NCBI RefSeq assembly: GCF_900115055.1
Contig: NZ_FOVD01000004.1
Location: forward strand, 1-64,000
DNA: 64,000 nucleotides
Source: Chryseobacterium oleae
Lineage (GTDB): Bacteria > Bacteroidota > Bacteroidia > Flavobacteriales > Weeksellaceae
Reading direction: 5' to 3'
Below the pieces are notes generated by a model. The model saw nothing but the letters and a program-made list of their open reading frames with translations. It was not told the origin of the DNA and searched no databases. Of this stretch, positions 50,331 through 58,788 are shown piece after piece. Made by a program: the position numbers and the translations under genes. The first letter of the stretch is position 1, and each line of letters opens with the position of its first letter.

Positions 50331-51482
50331 TTATAATTCATCAATGATTTCCTGAAGCTGTGCCACAGACTTTTCCAGTACAAAAGGAAGATCTGCTGCT
50401 TTTATTTCGTTTTCGTAACGGCTGACAAGTTCCCTGTCGGTAAGGAATTTTTTCATTCCTTCGTAGATTCCGTCTTCAGAATTGGGCATAATCAGTCCTA
50501 ATTTTCCATCCTGCAGAAGATCTTTAATTCCCGATACGTCGGTAGATACCACCGGTTTATTCAGGATCAGTGCTTCGGCGATAATGGTAGGGAAACCTTC
50601 ATGTCTGGAGGACATCACATAAAAATCAGCCTTTTTTAAATACGGATAAGGATTGCTTCTGAAGCCCAGCATTTTTACAGTTTCCTGAAGTCCGAGCTCG
50701 TTGAGCTGGGTTTGGGTTTTCTCAAATTCAAAACCGTCGCCAATGATGATAATCTGATGTTTTAATCCCTCATCAATCAGTTTTTTATGAACATCCAGAA
50801 GCCTGTCGTAGCCTTTCTGTGGATAAACCGTTCCGATGGTAATAAACGTGGGAATGTCATTCGAAAAAGGATAATCATCAATGGCTGTGTTCGCCTTTTT
50901 TAACGTATCCTGTTTATCAATAGGATTGAAAATTTTCACCACTGCTTGTTTCTCCCTGTCGTTTTGTGCGACCTTCTGCATTTCTTCTTTCAACTTATTG
51001 GAAATAACCAGTATTCTGTCGAATTGGAAAAACTGTCGGATGACATCCGGTGTATATTCTTTAAGGTTGAAAATATCATTCTGAATCCAGATGATTTTCT
51101 TCGAATCCTTCTGCGGGCTGGATAAGAGTTCTCTGTACATCCCGTGGATGGCACCTATTTCTACGTCGTATTTTTTATCTTTTAAAACAAATTTATAAAG
51201 CAGGGAAGGGAACCAGAGAAACATTTTCTGATACAGTACCCTGAATGCTTTCACCGGAATTTCGTGAGGCTTGTTCGTGGTGATCATCTCTCCCTTCAAA
51301 AGATAATGAAGTTTCACCCATGACGGAACTTCTTTGATGTACATACCTGTATAAAGGTTGATGAGTAAATCAACTTCGTATTTGTCTTCCGGAAGGTTTT
51401 TGAGAAAATTGATCAAAACTTTTTCTGCACCACCATGTCGGAGTGAACCGATGCGTATTAGAATTTTCTTTTTTGCAGCCAT
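50331..51482 (-). CDS. Glycosyltransferase family 4 protein
   Basis: This 383-residue GT-B enzyme starts KILIRIGSLRHGGAEKVLIN, the N-terminal donor/acceptor loop typical of GT4, and has FITIGTVYPQKGYDRLLDVH at about 210-230 and the C-terminal motif SRHEGFPTIIAEALILNKPV with VSGIKDLL. It transfers a sugar from a nucleotide donor to the growing glycan at the cytoplasmic membrane face. The start overlaps the upstream acyltransferase stop (TAATG), so they are coupled. It is clearly related to the GT4 at 54088-55254, with the same opening and motif order. Sugar specificity is unknown. Confidence 0.9.
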   Translation of the reverse strand: MAAKKKILIRIGSLRHGGAEKVLINFLKNLPEDKYEVDLLINLYTGMYIKEVPSWVKLHYLLKGEMITTNKPHEIPVKAFRVLYQKMFLWFPSLLYKFVLKDKKYDVEIGAIHGMYRELLSSPQKDSKKIIWIQNDIFNLKEYTPDVIRQFFQFDRILVISNKLKEEMQKVAQNDREKQAVVKIFNPIDKQDTLKKANTAIDDYPFSNDIPTFITIGTVYPQKGYDRLLDVHKKLIDEGLKHQIIIIGDGFEFEKTQTQLNELGLQETVKMLGFRSNPYPYLKKADFYVMSSRHEGFPTIIAEALILNKPVVSTDVSGIKDLLQDGKLGLIMPNSEDGIYEGMKKFLTDRELVSRYENEIKAADLPFVLEKSVAQLQEIIDEL

Positions 51483-52045
51483 TATCTTACAGGTTTATAA
51501 CTGTGTGGAAGATGTTCCTTGATATAGGCCTCCAATTTTGGGCGGTCTAATTCAAGTTCCCGTGGATACATGACATTATTTTTAAGGGCTTTGTCTCCAT
51601 ATTCCTCAATGGTACAGATGAATTTGGCAGGAACACCCGCGAAAACAGTGCCCGCAGGCATAGAAGTCGTCAGGATAGATCCTGCTCCTAAAACACAGTT
51701 ATTACCCATTTCCACGCCCAGCATAATCGTTGTATCTGCCCCGATTAAGCATTGTTTACCAATTTTTATTCTCCCAAATGCTCTTACATCTTTATATTTT
51801 TCAAAAAAATGAAGCGCGTTGTAGCCTCCGTCATGATTAATAAATCTCACATTATTTGAAAATGTAGTTTCATCACCTATTTCAATTAAAAAAGGTTCGG
51901 TTCCGAATTCAGGAACATCTACGAAACGTACATTTTTTCCTACTTTCAATCCTTTTGCAATATTGACTTTAAGGTAGATTTTTTGTATCATCAGCTGATA
52001 AGTAGTGTGGATTTTTAATATAATCCGGAATAGGAAAATCATCAT
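51482..52045 (-). CDS. Hexapeptide-repeat acyltransferase
   Basis: From the ATG at 52045 this is a 187-residue protein (MMIFLFRIILKIHTTYQLMI). A longer frame from a TTG at 52111 would run into the divergent gene at 52095 and is rejected. Left-handed beta-helix turns (RIKIGKQCLIGADTTIMLGV, NCVLGAGSILTTSMPAGTVF, AGVPAKFI) and RFINHDGGYNALHFFEKY identify a sugar O- or N-acetyltransferase of the maltose-acetyltransferase/NeuD-like fold. Its stop codon overlaps the start of the GT4 downstream. The acceptor sugar is unknown. Confidence 0.82.
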   Translation of the reverse strand: MMIFLFRIILKIHTTYQLMIQKIYLKVNIAKGLKVGKNVRFVDVPEFGTEPFLIEIGDETTFSNNVRFINHDGGYNALHFFEKYKDVRAFGRIKIGKQCLIGADTTIMLGVEMGNNCVLGAGSILTTSMPAGTVFAGVPAKFICTIEEYGDKALKNNVMYPRELELDRPKLEAYIKEHLPHSYKPVR

Positions 52046-52094
52046 TTGAGTAATCTGCTTTTTTGTTTTACTTTTACAAAGAAAAAGAATTTCT

Positions 52095-53069
52095 ATGATA
52101 AAAGTTTCCAAAATAGAATATTATTTGCCGGGCCATGTTCTCACCAATGAGGATCTTGAAAAAGAATTTCCGGAATGGAGCTCCGATAGAATTCAAGAGA
52201 AAATAGGGATTAAACAGCGCCATATTTCATCAGACAGCGAGACCGTACTGGAGCTTGCCGTAAAGTCTTCCGAAAAGCTTTTCGAAAATTACGACAGAAG
52301 CAAAGTAGATTTTATTCTGTTCTGTACCCAAAGTCCGGATTATTTCCTTCCCACGACGGCCTGTATTCTTCAGGACCGGTTGGGGCTCAGAAGAAATATC
52401 GGAGCTACAGATTTTAATTTGGGATGTTCCGGATTTATTTATGGACTGGCTTTTGCTAAAGGATTAATCATGTCCGGGATTGCAAAGAGTATTTTACTGA
52501 TCACCTCAGAAACGTATTCCAAGCATATCAACCCGAAAGATAAAGCCAACCGAAGTATATTTGGGGATGCATCAGCCTCTGTGATTGTAGAGAAAGATGA
52601 CAATGCAAAGGACTATCAGTTCTGTCTGGGAACAGACGGTAGCGGTGCTGAGAATCTTATTGTAAAGAAAGGAGCTTTCAAAACAGATTTTGAACTGAAT
52701 CCTGAAAATGAGTTTGAACCCGAAAATCTGTACATGAACGGACCTGAAATTTTTAATTTCACCATTGAAAATATTCCGGGACTGGTAAAAGAAACGCTGG
52801 AAAAGAATGGGTTGACTATGGAAGATATTGATCATTTTGTGTTTCATCAGGCTAATTCTTTTATGCTGAATTACTTAAGGAAAAAGATTAAAATTCCGGC
52901 AGAAAAGTTTTACATTGATATGGAAAACACAGGAAATACGGTATCTGCAACCATTCCAATTGCGTTGAAGAATATGCTGGACGAAGGAATGCTGAAAAAA
53001 GGAGACCGCGTGTTAATAGCCGGTTTTGGAGTAGGGTATTCATGGGGAGCAACCGTGCTGGACATTTAA
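52095..53069 (+). CDS. Ketoacyl-ACP synthase III (FabH-like) of the glycan locus
   Basis: This 324-residue thiolase-fold enzyme has the full catalytic triad: Cys111 in DFNLGCSGFIYGLAF, His at about 251 in FVFHQANSFML and Asn at about 281 in NTGNTVSATIPI. FabH-type enzymes condense an acyl-CoA starter with malonyl-ACP. A dedicated ACP and an SDR follow at once, which suggests production of a 3-hydroxyacyl-ACP (for example 3-hydroxybutyryl) for a sugar acyltransferase. The housekeeping fabH of a flavobacterium normally sits with rpmF or plsX, so this copy is more likely specialised. It starts 49 bp from a divergent acyltransferase gene. Confidence 0.9.
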   Translation: MIKVSKIEYYLPGHVLTNEDLEKEFPEWSSDRIQEKIGIKQRHISSDSETVLELAVKSSEKLFENYDRSKVDFILFCTQSPDYFLPTTACILQDRLGLRRNIGATDFNLGCSGFIYGLAFAKGLIMSGIAKSILLITSETYSKHINPKDKANRSIFGDASASVIVEKDDNAKDYQFCLGTDGSGAENLIVKKGAFKTDFELNPENEFEPENLYMNGPEIFNFTIENIPGLVKETLEKNGLTMEDIDHFVFHQANSFMLNYLRKKIKIPAEKFYIDMENTGNTVSATIPIALKNMLDEGMLKKGDRVLIAGFGVGYSWGATVLDI

Positions 53070-53099
53070 AAAGTATAAAAGCCATAAAATAAAAGATAT

Positions 53100-53333
53100 A
53101 TGAAGACATCCGTTTTTTTAGAGAAATTACAGGAAGAATTAGAAGAAGAAGAAACGCTTACAGTGGACACCAATTTAAAGAGTCTGGAAAGCTATGACTC
53201 CATCAGTCTGCTTTCAGTGATTGCATTTGTTGATGAAAATTTTGATAAGAAAATTGATACAAGGCACTTTAAAGATGTAGAAACCGTTTCTGATCTTATG
53301 AATGTAATTGGTAAAGAAAACTTCGAAGATTAA
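53100..53333 (+). CDS. Acyl carrier protein 1 (with FabH-like and SDR)
   Basis: This 77-residue acidic protein has the phosphopantetheine attachment serine at residue 34 in ESYDSISLLSVIAF; the DSI in place of the usual DSL is characteristic of specialised ACPs. It would hold the growing acyl chain as a thioester for the adjacent synthase and reductase. A 30-bp gap precedes it, and its stop overlaps the SDR start by one base (TAATG), so the three genes form a tight operon. Confidence 0.88.
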   Translation: MKTSVFLEKLQEELEEEETLTVDTNLKSLESYDSISLLSVIAFVDENFDKKIDTRHFKDVETVSDLMNVIGKENFED

Positions 53334-54091
53334 TGAATCAGTTTTCTTTAAAAGATAAAACAATTCTTATTACAGGGGCTTCTTCCGGCATCGGAAGAAG
53401 CTGTTCTGTAGAATGCAGCAGGAGTGGAGCCAGTCTTATTCTTATCGCAAGAAATGAAGAGGAGCTTCAGAAAACAGTATCTATGCTGAATCCTGATACC
53501 AAGGCGGAAACCATTATTGCAGATATCACCACGGCAGAAAACCTTGAAGCGCTGATTGCTGAAAAAGTAGCTGTTTTAGGGAAAATCTCAGGGTTTATCC
53601 ACTGTGCAGGCATTGAAAAGACGCTGCCGCTGAAAAAGCATACTCCTCAGCTGTATAACGATATTTTTGCAGTCAATGTAATTTCTGGTTTTGAAATTGC
53701 TAAGATTTTATCCCTTAAAAAATATAAAACCGAAAACTCTAGTTTTGTCTTCATTTCCTCAGTAGCAGGAATGGTGGGCGAAATAGGAAAAGCGGCTTAT
53801 TCAGCGAGTAAAGGAGCCGTAGTTTCAGGAGCCCGTTCTCTGGCTATGGAACTTTCAAGAAGTGGAGTGAGGGTCAACAGTGTGAGCCCGGCTATGGTGA
53901 ATACGCCCATACTGGAAAAAATGTTCGAAAATATTGGTGAGGAAGCTGCCGAAGAAATCCTTAAAAAACATCCGCTCGGAATCGGGCAGCCTGAAGATGT
54001 GGCCAATGCCTGTATTTTCCTGCTTTCAAATGGAGCTAAGTGGATTACAGGATCTAATCTTGTGGTAGACGGAGGATATTCCGCGCATTAA
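53333..54091 (+). CDS. SDR oxidoreductase, FabG-like, of the ACP module
   Basis: This 252-residue NAD(P)-dependent enzyme has the Rossmann motif TGASSGIG at residues 14-21, the catalytic Ser in FISSVAGMV (about 142) and YSASK with Tyr about 156 and Lys about 160. The end GSNLVVDGGYSAH is typical of FabG-type ketoreductases. With the preceding FabH-like synthase and ACP it would reduce a 3-ketoacyl-ACP to the 3-hydroxy form. Its last four bases overlap the convergent glycosyltransferase gene. The substrate is inferred from neighbours. Confidence 0.9.
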   Translation: MNQFSLKDKTILITGASSGIGRSCSVECSRSGASLILIARNEEELQKTVSMLNPDTKAETIIADITTAENLEALIAEKVAVLGKISGFIHCAGIEKTLPLKKHTPQLYNDIFAVNVISGFEIAKILSLKKYKTENSSFVFISSVAGMVGEIGKAAYSASKGAVVSGARSLAMELSRSGVRVNSVSPAMVNTPILEKMFENIGEEAAEEILKKHPLGIGQPEDVANACIFLLSNGAKWITGSNLVVDGGYSAH

Positions 54092-55254
54092 TTCTTTTGG
54101 TAAAGGTCTTCAAGAATTCTTTCCACTGCATCAAAAATTTTCTGATTGTCAAACTGGTCCTCTATGGTTTCCAGGTTTTTTCTGATTCTGGCAGTCAGCT
54201 CAGGATCCGTTAGAAAAGTCTTCATAGCAGAATACATTTCTTCCGTTTCATAATTGATGAGGTAGCCGGTTTCACGGTCTTTGATCATCATGGCGACATC
54301 TCCCGTATCGGTAGCAATAATAGGTTTCTGAAGGATTAATGCTTCAGCAATAACCAGCGGCCAGGCCTCAGATTCAGAAGGGAGAATGAAATAATCTGCA
54401 TTTTTAACATACGGATAGGGATTCATTTTGTTACCTGCCAGAATAAAAGTCTCCTGAACATTGTTCTGACGAATCTGTTCGGTAAGGTTTTTCTGTTCTT
54501 CGCCGCTTCCTAAAATCATAATGGTATGATGGAAACCTTCATCGATCAGTTTTTTGTGGGCATCAATCAGTTTATGATAGCCTTTTCTATCGTGAAGACG
54601 TCCCACAGAAACAAAAAGAGGTCCTTCGGGAAGAGTTTCTATTTTTTCTTCCGCTTTTCTTTTGATTTCGTCAATAGGAATAGCGTTGATTACTACACTT
54701 TCCTGAGGATATTTCAAATCCGGGTAATACAGATGCATCATATCCTTGATCTTTTGAGAACAGTAAATCATATGATCGAATTGCGGGAAGTTTTTAAGGA
54801 TATCAGGAACCAGGGGTTGTAGTTTAGGCAGATTGATTTCAGAATGAAACCAACCCAATTTTTTAGAAGCTGTGTTGCTTGAGTTGATGACAGATGAGAA
54901 TGCAGCGTAGGTAGGAGCAATCTCAATATCAAATTTTTTATTTCCTAAAAGACGGTCAGAAATCTTATGGTCTTTCTGCGCACGGGAAAGCTTCAGTCTT
55001 CTGCGGATCATCTGCAGTTTATGGATCAGCGGGTTTTGAGAGAAATCTTCTTTACCATCTGTAATGTAGACTTTTTTAACGTGCTTGGGAAATTCATCTC
55101 TCAGCTCACCCTGATTAAGATTCAGGCAGACTGTGATATCAAATTTTTCAGGATTGAGATTATTAAGGATACTGAGAATCACTTTTTCTACGCCGCCCAT
55201 CTCCATGGAACGGTGTCTGAAAAGGACTTTTATTTTCTGATTTTCTGCTGACAT
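54088..55254 (-). CDS. Glycosyltransferase family 4 protein (second)
   Basis: From ATG 55254 this is a 388-residue GT-B protein; a GTG one codon earlier is possible but the ATG gives a TGATG overlap with the upstream gene. It begins IKVLFRHRSMEMGGVEKVIL-like after a short lead, with GPLFVSVGRLHDRKGYHKLI in the middle and the GT4 motif SESEAWPLVIAEALILQKPI. It is paralogous to the GT4 at 50331-51482. It would add one sugar of the surface glycan; donor unknown. It converges with the SDR gene, overlapping by four bases. Confidence 0.9.
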   Translation of the reverse strand: MSAENQKIKVLFRHRSMEMGGVEKVILSILNNLNPEKFDITVCLNLNQGELRDEFPKHVKKVYITDGKEDFSQNPLIHKLQMIRRRLKLSRAQKDHKISDRLLGNKKFDIEIAPTYAAFSSVINSSNTASKKLGWFHSEINLPKLQPLVPDILKNFPQFDHMIYCSQKIKDMMHLYYPDLKYPQESVVINAIPIDEIKRKAEEKIETLPEGPLFVSVGRLHDRKGYHKLIDAHKKLIDEGFHHTIMILGSGEEQKNLTEQIRQNNVQETFILAGNKMNPYPYVKNADYFILPSESEAWPLVIAEALILQKPIIATDTGDVAMMIKDRETGYLINYETEEMYSAMKTFLTDPELTARIRKNLETIEDQFDNQKIFDAVERILEDLYQKN

Positions 55255-56093
55255 CACCTGAAAAGTTTTTGTAAAGTAATGGAGATTTTTCTTTTTATCC
55301 TATATGGAATTGAATTCTGGTATTCCAAAAGCCTGAAAATTTCCTGCTGACCGGTATACGTTTCCGGAACTTTCATTCTGTTGATGGTTTTTATATTTCT
55401 TCGCTTCATCGCATTGAAAACGACCTGGGCAAAATATTCGTAAGATTTTGTTTTGTTCTCGTTTTGTGAAATTCCGCCTGTGTGGGTTCTGTAAAGATAA
55501 TTCGTCTCATCGATAAAATAGACATCTCCTTTTTCGTACATCTTTAAATACAGATCCTGATCTTCTGAGATCTTCAGCGCAGCATTCATTTTTTCAGTCT
55601 GTTCGTAAATATCCTTTCTGAATGTGACAAAATGGGCAATCTGAATTGGATAATTAAAGAAATACGGATCTTTATTCTGAACCTGCATGGCTGATTTGAA
55701 CGGAGCAATGGGCTTCAGGTCCTTATCACAGCTCATAAACCGCGAATAAGCCAGGACAACATTCTTTTTCTGTACAAATACACTGACAGCCTTTTCAATA
55801 GCATCGGGAAGAATAGCATCATCAGGGTCTACAAAACCACAGATGTCACCCGAAGCAAGCTCAATGAGTTTACTTTTGGTAACTCCCACGCCGGAATTTT
55901 GTTCGTTTTCGAAAAATTTAAACCTTTCATCACCGGCAATGATGGCTTTTATCTGTGCCTTTTCTTCTGCAGACGAGGCGTCATCTAAAATAATGGCTTC
56001 CCAATTTTTGTAGGTCTGTGTAAGCAATGAGCCATAGCAGTCTTTGAAAAGCAAGGCATTATTGTAATGAGCGATAAGTACTGAGAATTTCAT
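55254..56093 (-). CDS. Glycosyltransferase family 2 protein
   Basis: This 279-residue GT-A enzyme starts MKFSVLIAHYNNALLFKDCY, followed by QTYKNWEAIILDDASS and the metal-binding DPDDAI in CGFVDPDDAILPD at about residues 95-107. There is no membrane helix, so it acts at the cytoplasmic side. It is coupled to the downstream GT4 by overlapping stop and start, and 6 bp separate it from the upstream acyltransferase gene. It should transfer one sugar in O-antigen or capsule assembly; donor and linkage are unknown. Confidence 0.92.
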   Translation of the reverse strand: MKFSVLIAHYNNALLFKDCYGSLLTQTYKNWEAIILDDASSAEEKAQIKAIIAGDERFKFFENEQNSGVGVTKSKLIELASGDICGFVDPDDAILPDAIEKAVSVFVQKKNVVLAYSRFMSCDKDLKPIAPFKSAMQVQNKDPYFFNYPIQIAHFVTFRKDIYEQTEKMNAALKISEDQDLYLKMYEKGDVYFIDETNYLYRTHTGGISQNENKTKSYEYFAQVVFNAMKRRNIKTINRMKVPETYTGQQEIFRLLEYQNSIPYRIKRKISITLQKLFR

Positions 56094-56099
56094 TTGAAT

Positions 56100-56642
56100 T
56101 TAAAGGGAATTGAATACTAAATCCTGTTTATTAACAACCTGCGTATTGGCAGGAACATCTTTGAATATGGTACATCCTGCTCCTATGATACAGTTGTCGC
56201 CTATCGTAACGCCTTTCAATACTGTGACATTGCTTCCAAGCCAGCAGTTATTGCCTATTTTTATAGGTGCTTTTGTAAATTTAGACGGATGGAGTTTGAA
56301 TGTGGGAGATGTTTCATACGTGTGGTTATGGTCATAAAGCTTGACATTTTCACCAAACAATGTATTTTCACCAATTGAGATATGTTCGAGACAATTAATA
56401 GAGCAGAAGTTATTCATGAAAAAATGATCACCTATTTCCAGGTTGGCGTCTTTCATCACCAGAATGCAGGTGTAATTTCTGAATTCTACAGACTTTCCGA
56501 TGCTTACCTTTTTTATATGGTCATCCAGGACAAAGCGTCCACCCACACCCAATCTGATATTGTCAAAAAATACGTTAGGGTTTTTTCTCAGGATAGAAAG
56601 CTGCTGTCTTCTGTATATTTTTTCGAAAAAATTGTAAAACAT
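56100..56642 (-). CDS. Hexapeptide-repeat acyltransferase (third)
   Basis: This 180-residue left-handed beta-helix protein has turns NLEIGDHFFMNNFCSINCLE, the catalytic-region KLYDHNHTYE with the expected histidine, and PIKIGNNCWLGSNVTVLKGV then TIGDNCIIGAGCTIFKDVPA. It is the type found in O-antigen and exopolysaccharide clusters (WcaF/VatD-like). It is first in a leftward run with the GT2 and GT4 genes. A divergent methyltransferase gene starts about 105 bp away. It transfers an acyl group, usually acetyl, to a sugar. Confidence 0.85.
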   Translation of the reverse strand: MFYNFFEKIYRRQQLSILRKNPNVFFDNIRLGVGGRFVLDDHIKKVSIGKSVEFRNYTCILVMKDANLEIGDHFFMNNFCSINCLEHISIGENTLFGENVKLYDHNHTYETSPTFKLHPSKFTKAPIKIGNNCWLGSNVTVLKGVTIGDNCIIGAGCTIFKDVPANTQVVNKQDLVFNSL

Positions 56643-56720
56643 ATTGGGACTTTTATTTTTTTCATTTCACTTGGGCCTCACAAATATAATCTGTTTTTAC
56701 ATAAATGAAAAAAAAATATT

Positions 56721-56728
56721 TATTTTTG
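56721..56728 (+). promoter_or_regulatory. -7 box for the rightward part of the glycan locus
   Basis: TATTTTTG matches TAnnTTTG, 19 bp before the GTG start at 56748. Confidence 0.55.
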
Positions 56729-56747
56729 CGGTATTAAATACAACACA

Positions 56748-57518
56748 GTGAGTGAAATAACAAGGGTTCTCAAGACATTTATAGGGTATTTGAAAAGACC
56801 CGATCTTTATCCGGAACTGGGCCGGAAAATCATTAAAAATACAGTTAACAGAGGCAATGCTTTTAAAGGAAAGGAAAAGACCCATTCCTGGGCTGCCGGA
56901 AAAGCTGTTTCCCAGAAAGAAGCTGTTTCAAAGCTGTTTGGCCGTGAGATAGATGCTTTCCGTACAGATTATGCAGAGGTATTGCAAACTGCAGCACAAA
57001 AGGAAAAAGACTGTCCCGTAAAAATGGGAGGTCCCGGAGCTTTGGAACTGCTGTATTATGCATGTGAATTTGCTGACGCTAAAAATGTAGTAGAAACAGG
57101 TGTAGCTTACGGATGGTCTTCGCTGGCTTCTCTTCTGTCGCTGGCAAAAAGAGATGGAACACTGTACAGTTCAGACATGCCTTATCTGGCGCAGGATGGC
57201 GATCAGTATGTAGGATATGTAGTTCCTGAAAATCTTAAAAAAAGCTGGAAACTATTCCGCTTTGCAGATAAAGAATCGTTGCCTAAAATTTTTGCTGACA
57301 ATGCAGTTTTTGATGTTCTTCACTATGATTCGGATAAGAGTTACAATGGAAGAATATGGGCCTATGATGAGCTTTACAAACATTTGAAGAAAGGCGGTGT
57401 TTTTATCAGTGACGATATTGGTGACAATTCTGCTTACCAGGATTTCTGTGAAAAATACAGCATAGAAACTACGGTAGTGGAGTATGAAGGAAAGTATATC
57501 GGCGTTTTTGTCAAGTAA
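56748..57518 (+). CDS. Class I SAM-dependent methyltransferase (Methyltransf_24-like)
   Basis: This 256-residue protein starts with GTG at 56748; the -7 box 19 bp upstream supports this start. It has a SAM-binding glycine region VVETGVAYGWSSLASLLSLA at about 112-131, and FDVLHYDSDKSYNGRIWAYD and GGVFISDDIGDN further on, as in the methyltransferase-24 family found in glycan and natural-product clusters. It could methylate a sugar hydroxyl or another small substrate of the locus. The N-terminal 60 residues are a helical extension of unknown role. The next gene starts 75 bp later. Confidence 0.82.
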   Translation: MSEITRVLKTFIGYLKRPDLYPELGRKIIKNTVNRGNAFKGKEKTHSWAAGKAVSQKEAVSKLFGREIDAFRTDYAEVLQTAAQKEKDCPVKMGGPGALELLYYACEFADAKNVVETGVAYGWSSLASLLSLAKRDGTLYSSDMPYLAQDGDQYVGYVVPENLKKSWKLFRFADKESLPKIFADNAVFDVLHYDSDKSYNGRIWAYDELYKHLKKGGVFISDDIGDNSAYQDFCEKYSIETTVVEYEGKYIGVFVK

Positions 57519-57592
57519 CTTTCACATAAAGCCGTACTGCAGTTTTTTATACTTAAATGAAACCATATAAGGCTGTTGAACAGCTTTCATGA

Positions 57593-58621
57593 ATGAAGAT
57601 AAGTCAGATTACCTTTACCCGATTTCTTGCTGCTATAGCCATTGTTATATCTCATTTTAACAAGGATATGTTTGTTTATAAAACAGACTATATCGCCGAT
57701 ATCTTTTTGAAAGCGAATGTAGGGGTGAGCTATTTTTTTATCCTTTCCGGTTTTATTATGATCGTGGCTTATCATAAGAAAGAGAAAATAGGGTATTTTG
57801 AATATTATAAAAACAGATTTGCTAGGATCTATGCGCTCTATGTGCTGGGATTGCTGCTTTATCTGGTGACAAGATATTCCAATTTCAGTGTAGGAAAAGG
57901 CTTTCTGTATCTGTTTGGACTACAGAGCTGGATTCCCGGGAAAGCGATGATCTTAAATTTTCCGGGATGGTCTATTTCCGTGGAATTTCTGTTTTATCTT
58001 ATTTTCCCCCTGCTTTATAATTATTATTACTCGAAAAAGAATAAAAGTATCTGGGTAATAGGTATTGTTTTATGGATTGTTACCCAGGTATTTTCCCATC
58101 TGTATGCTGCTTCACCATCTTATAAAGGACCTCACACAGAAAGCCACGAATTTCTGTATTACTTCCCTGTGATGCACATCAGTGAATTTTTAGTGGGAAA
58201 CCTTGCAGGATTATTTTTTGTCAATCATTTTAAACAGAAAAATTACGATGTCCCTGTGATCCTGATCTTTGCAGCTATTATGCTGGCTCTGATCTTTGTT
58301 CCTCTTTTTTATCACAATGGACTGATGGCAGTACTCTTTATTCCGCTTATTATTTTACTTTCGTGGAATAATGGTTTGGTAAGCAGGCTGTTTTCATTAA
58401 AGCCACTGGAATACCTGGGCGAAGCGAGTTATGCTGTTTATATTACGCATATTCCCGTTCTGTATATCCTGAGAGAGGTTCTGAAATGGCAGGATTATCA
58501 GCTGAATATTAACAGTGTATTCTGGATTTATCTGGTGGCACTGATCATTACTTCGATGCTGTTTTATCAATTTATCGAAAAACCGCTCAGAGATCTTCTT
58601 AAAAAAGTAAATATCAGATAA
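57593..58621 (+). CDS. Acyltransferase family 3 (OafA/YrhL-type) membrane protein
   Basis: This 342-residue inner-membrane protein has about ten hydrophobic helices. The start ITFTRFLAAIAIVISHFNKD carries the conserved R and H of the acyltransferase-3 family, and SYFFILSGFIM follows. Members move acetyl or other acyl groups across the membrane onto O-antigen, peptidoglycan or lipooligosaccharide. Late motifs PLEYLGEASYAVYITHIPVLY are typical. No periplasmic SGNH domain is fused to it. It lies in the middle of the glycan locus; the exact acceptor is unknown. Confidence 0.9.
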   Translation: MKISQITFTRFLAAIAIVISHFNKDMFVYKTDYIADIFLKANVGVSYFFILSGFIMIVAYHKKEKIGYFEYYKNRFARIYALYVLGLLLYLVTRYSNFSVGKGFLYLFGLQSWIPGKAMILNFPGWSISVEFLFYLIFPLLYNYYYSKKNKSIWVIGIVLWIVTQVFSHLYAASPSYKGPHTESHEFLYYFPVMHISEFLVGNLAGLFFVNHFKQKNYDVPVILIFAAIMLALIFVPLFYHNGLMAVLFIPLIILLSWNNGLVSRLFSLKPLEYLGEASYAVYITHIPVLYILREVLKWQDYQLNINSVFWIYLVALIITSMLFYQFIEKPLRDLLKKVNIR

Positions 58622-58627
58622 AATCTT

Positions 58628-58635
58628 TATTTTTG
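58628..58635 (+). promoter_or_regulatory. -7 box before the small ORF and FkbH-like gene
   Basis: TATTTTTG matches TAnnTTTG and lies just after the acyltransferase stop codon. A transcript from here would have about 145 bases of leader before the FkbH-like gene, including the small ORF at 58650. Confidence 0.5.
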
Positions 58636-58649
58636 TAACAAACAACACA

Positions 58650-58772
58650 ATGAAAAAAATGACAAACGTTCCCATCATCTACGTTTACAGTAAAAATTCC
58701 GGATTTCGGGAGGGCTGTAAAACGAACAATAATACAGTAAAAAAATTGGGAGCCGGTACATTCATATTTTAA
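58650..58772 (+). CDS. Candidate 40-residue small ORF in the leader of the FkbH-like gene
   Basis: ATG 58650 opens a frame of 40 codons to TAA (58770-58772). The peptide starts MKKMTNVPIIYVYSKNSGFR and ends TNNNTVKKLGAGTFIF. It lies 14 bp after a -7 box and ends 16 bp before the FkbH-like start, so it could be a leader peptide, a small protein, or simply a chance frame in a structured leader. There is no family match I can name. The second half is rich in Asn, Thr and Gly and has no membrane segment. Confidence 0.35.
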   Translation: MKKMTNVPIIYVYSKNSGFREGCKTNNNTVKKLGAGTFIF

Positions 58773-58788
58773 TACAATAAAAGAATTC

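Noticed and set aside
52046..52111. Longer acyltransferase frame from a TTG overlapping the divergent FabH-like gene
   Set aside because: The extension has no hexapeptide or domain character and overlaps the neighbouring coding sequence.
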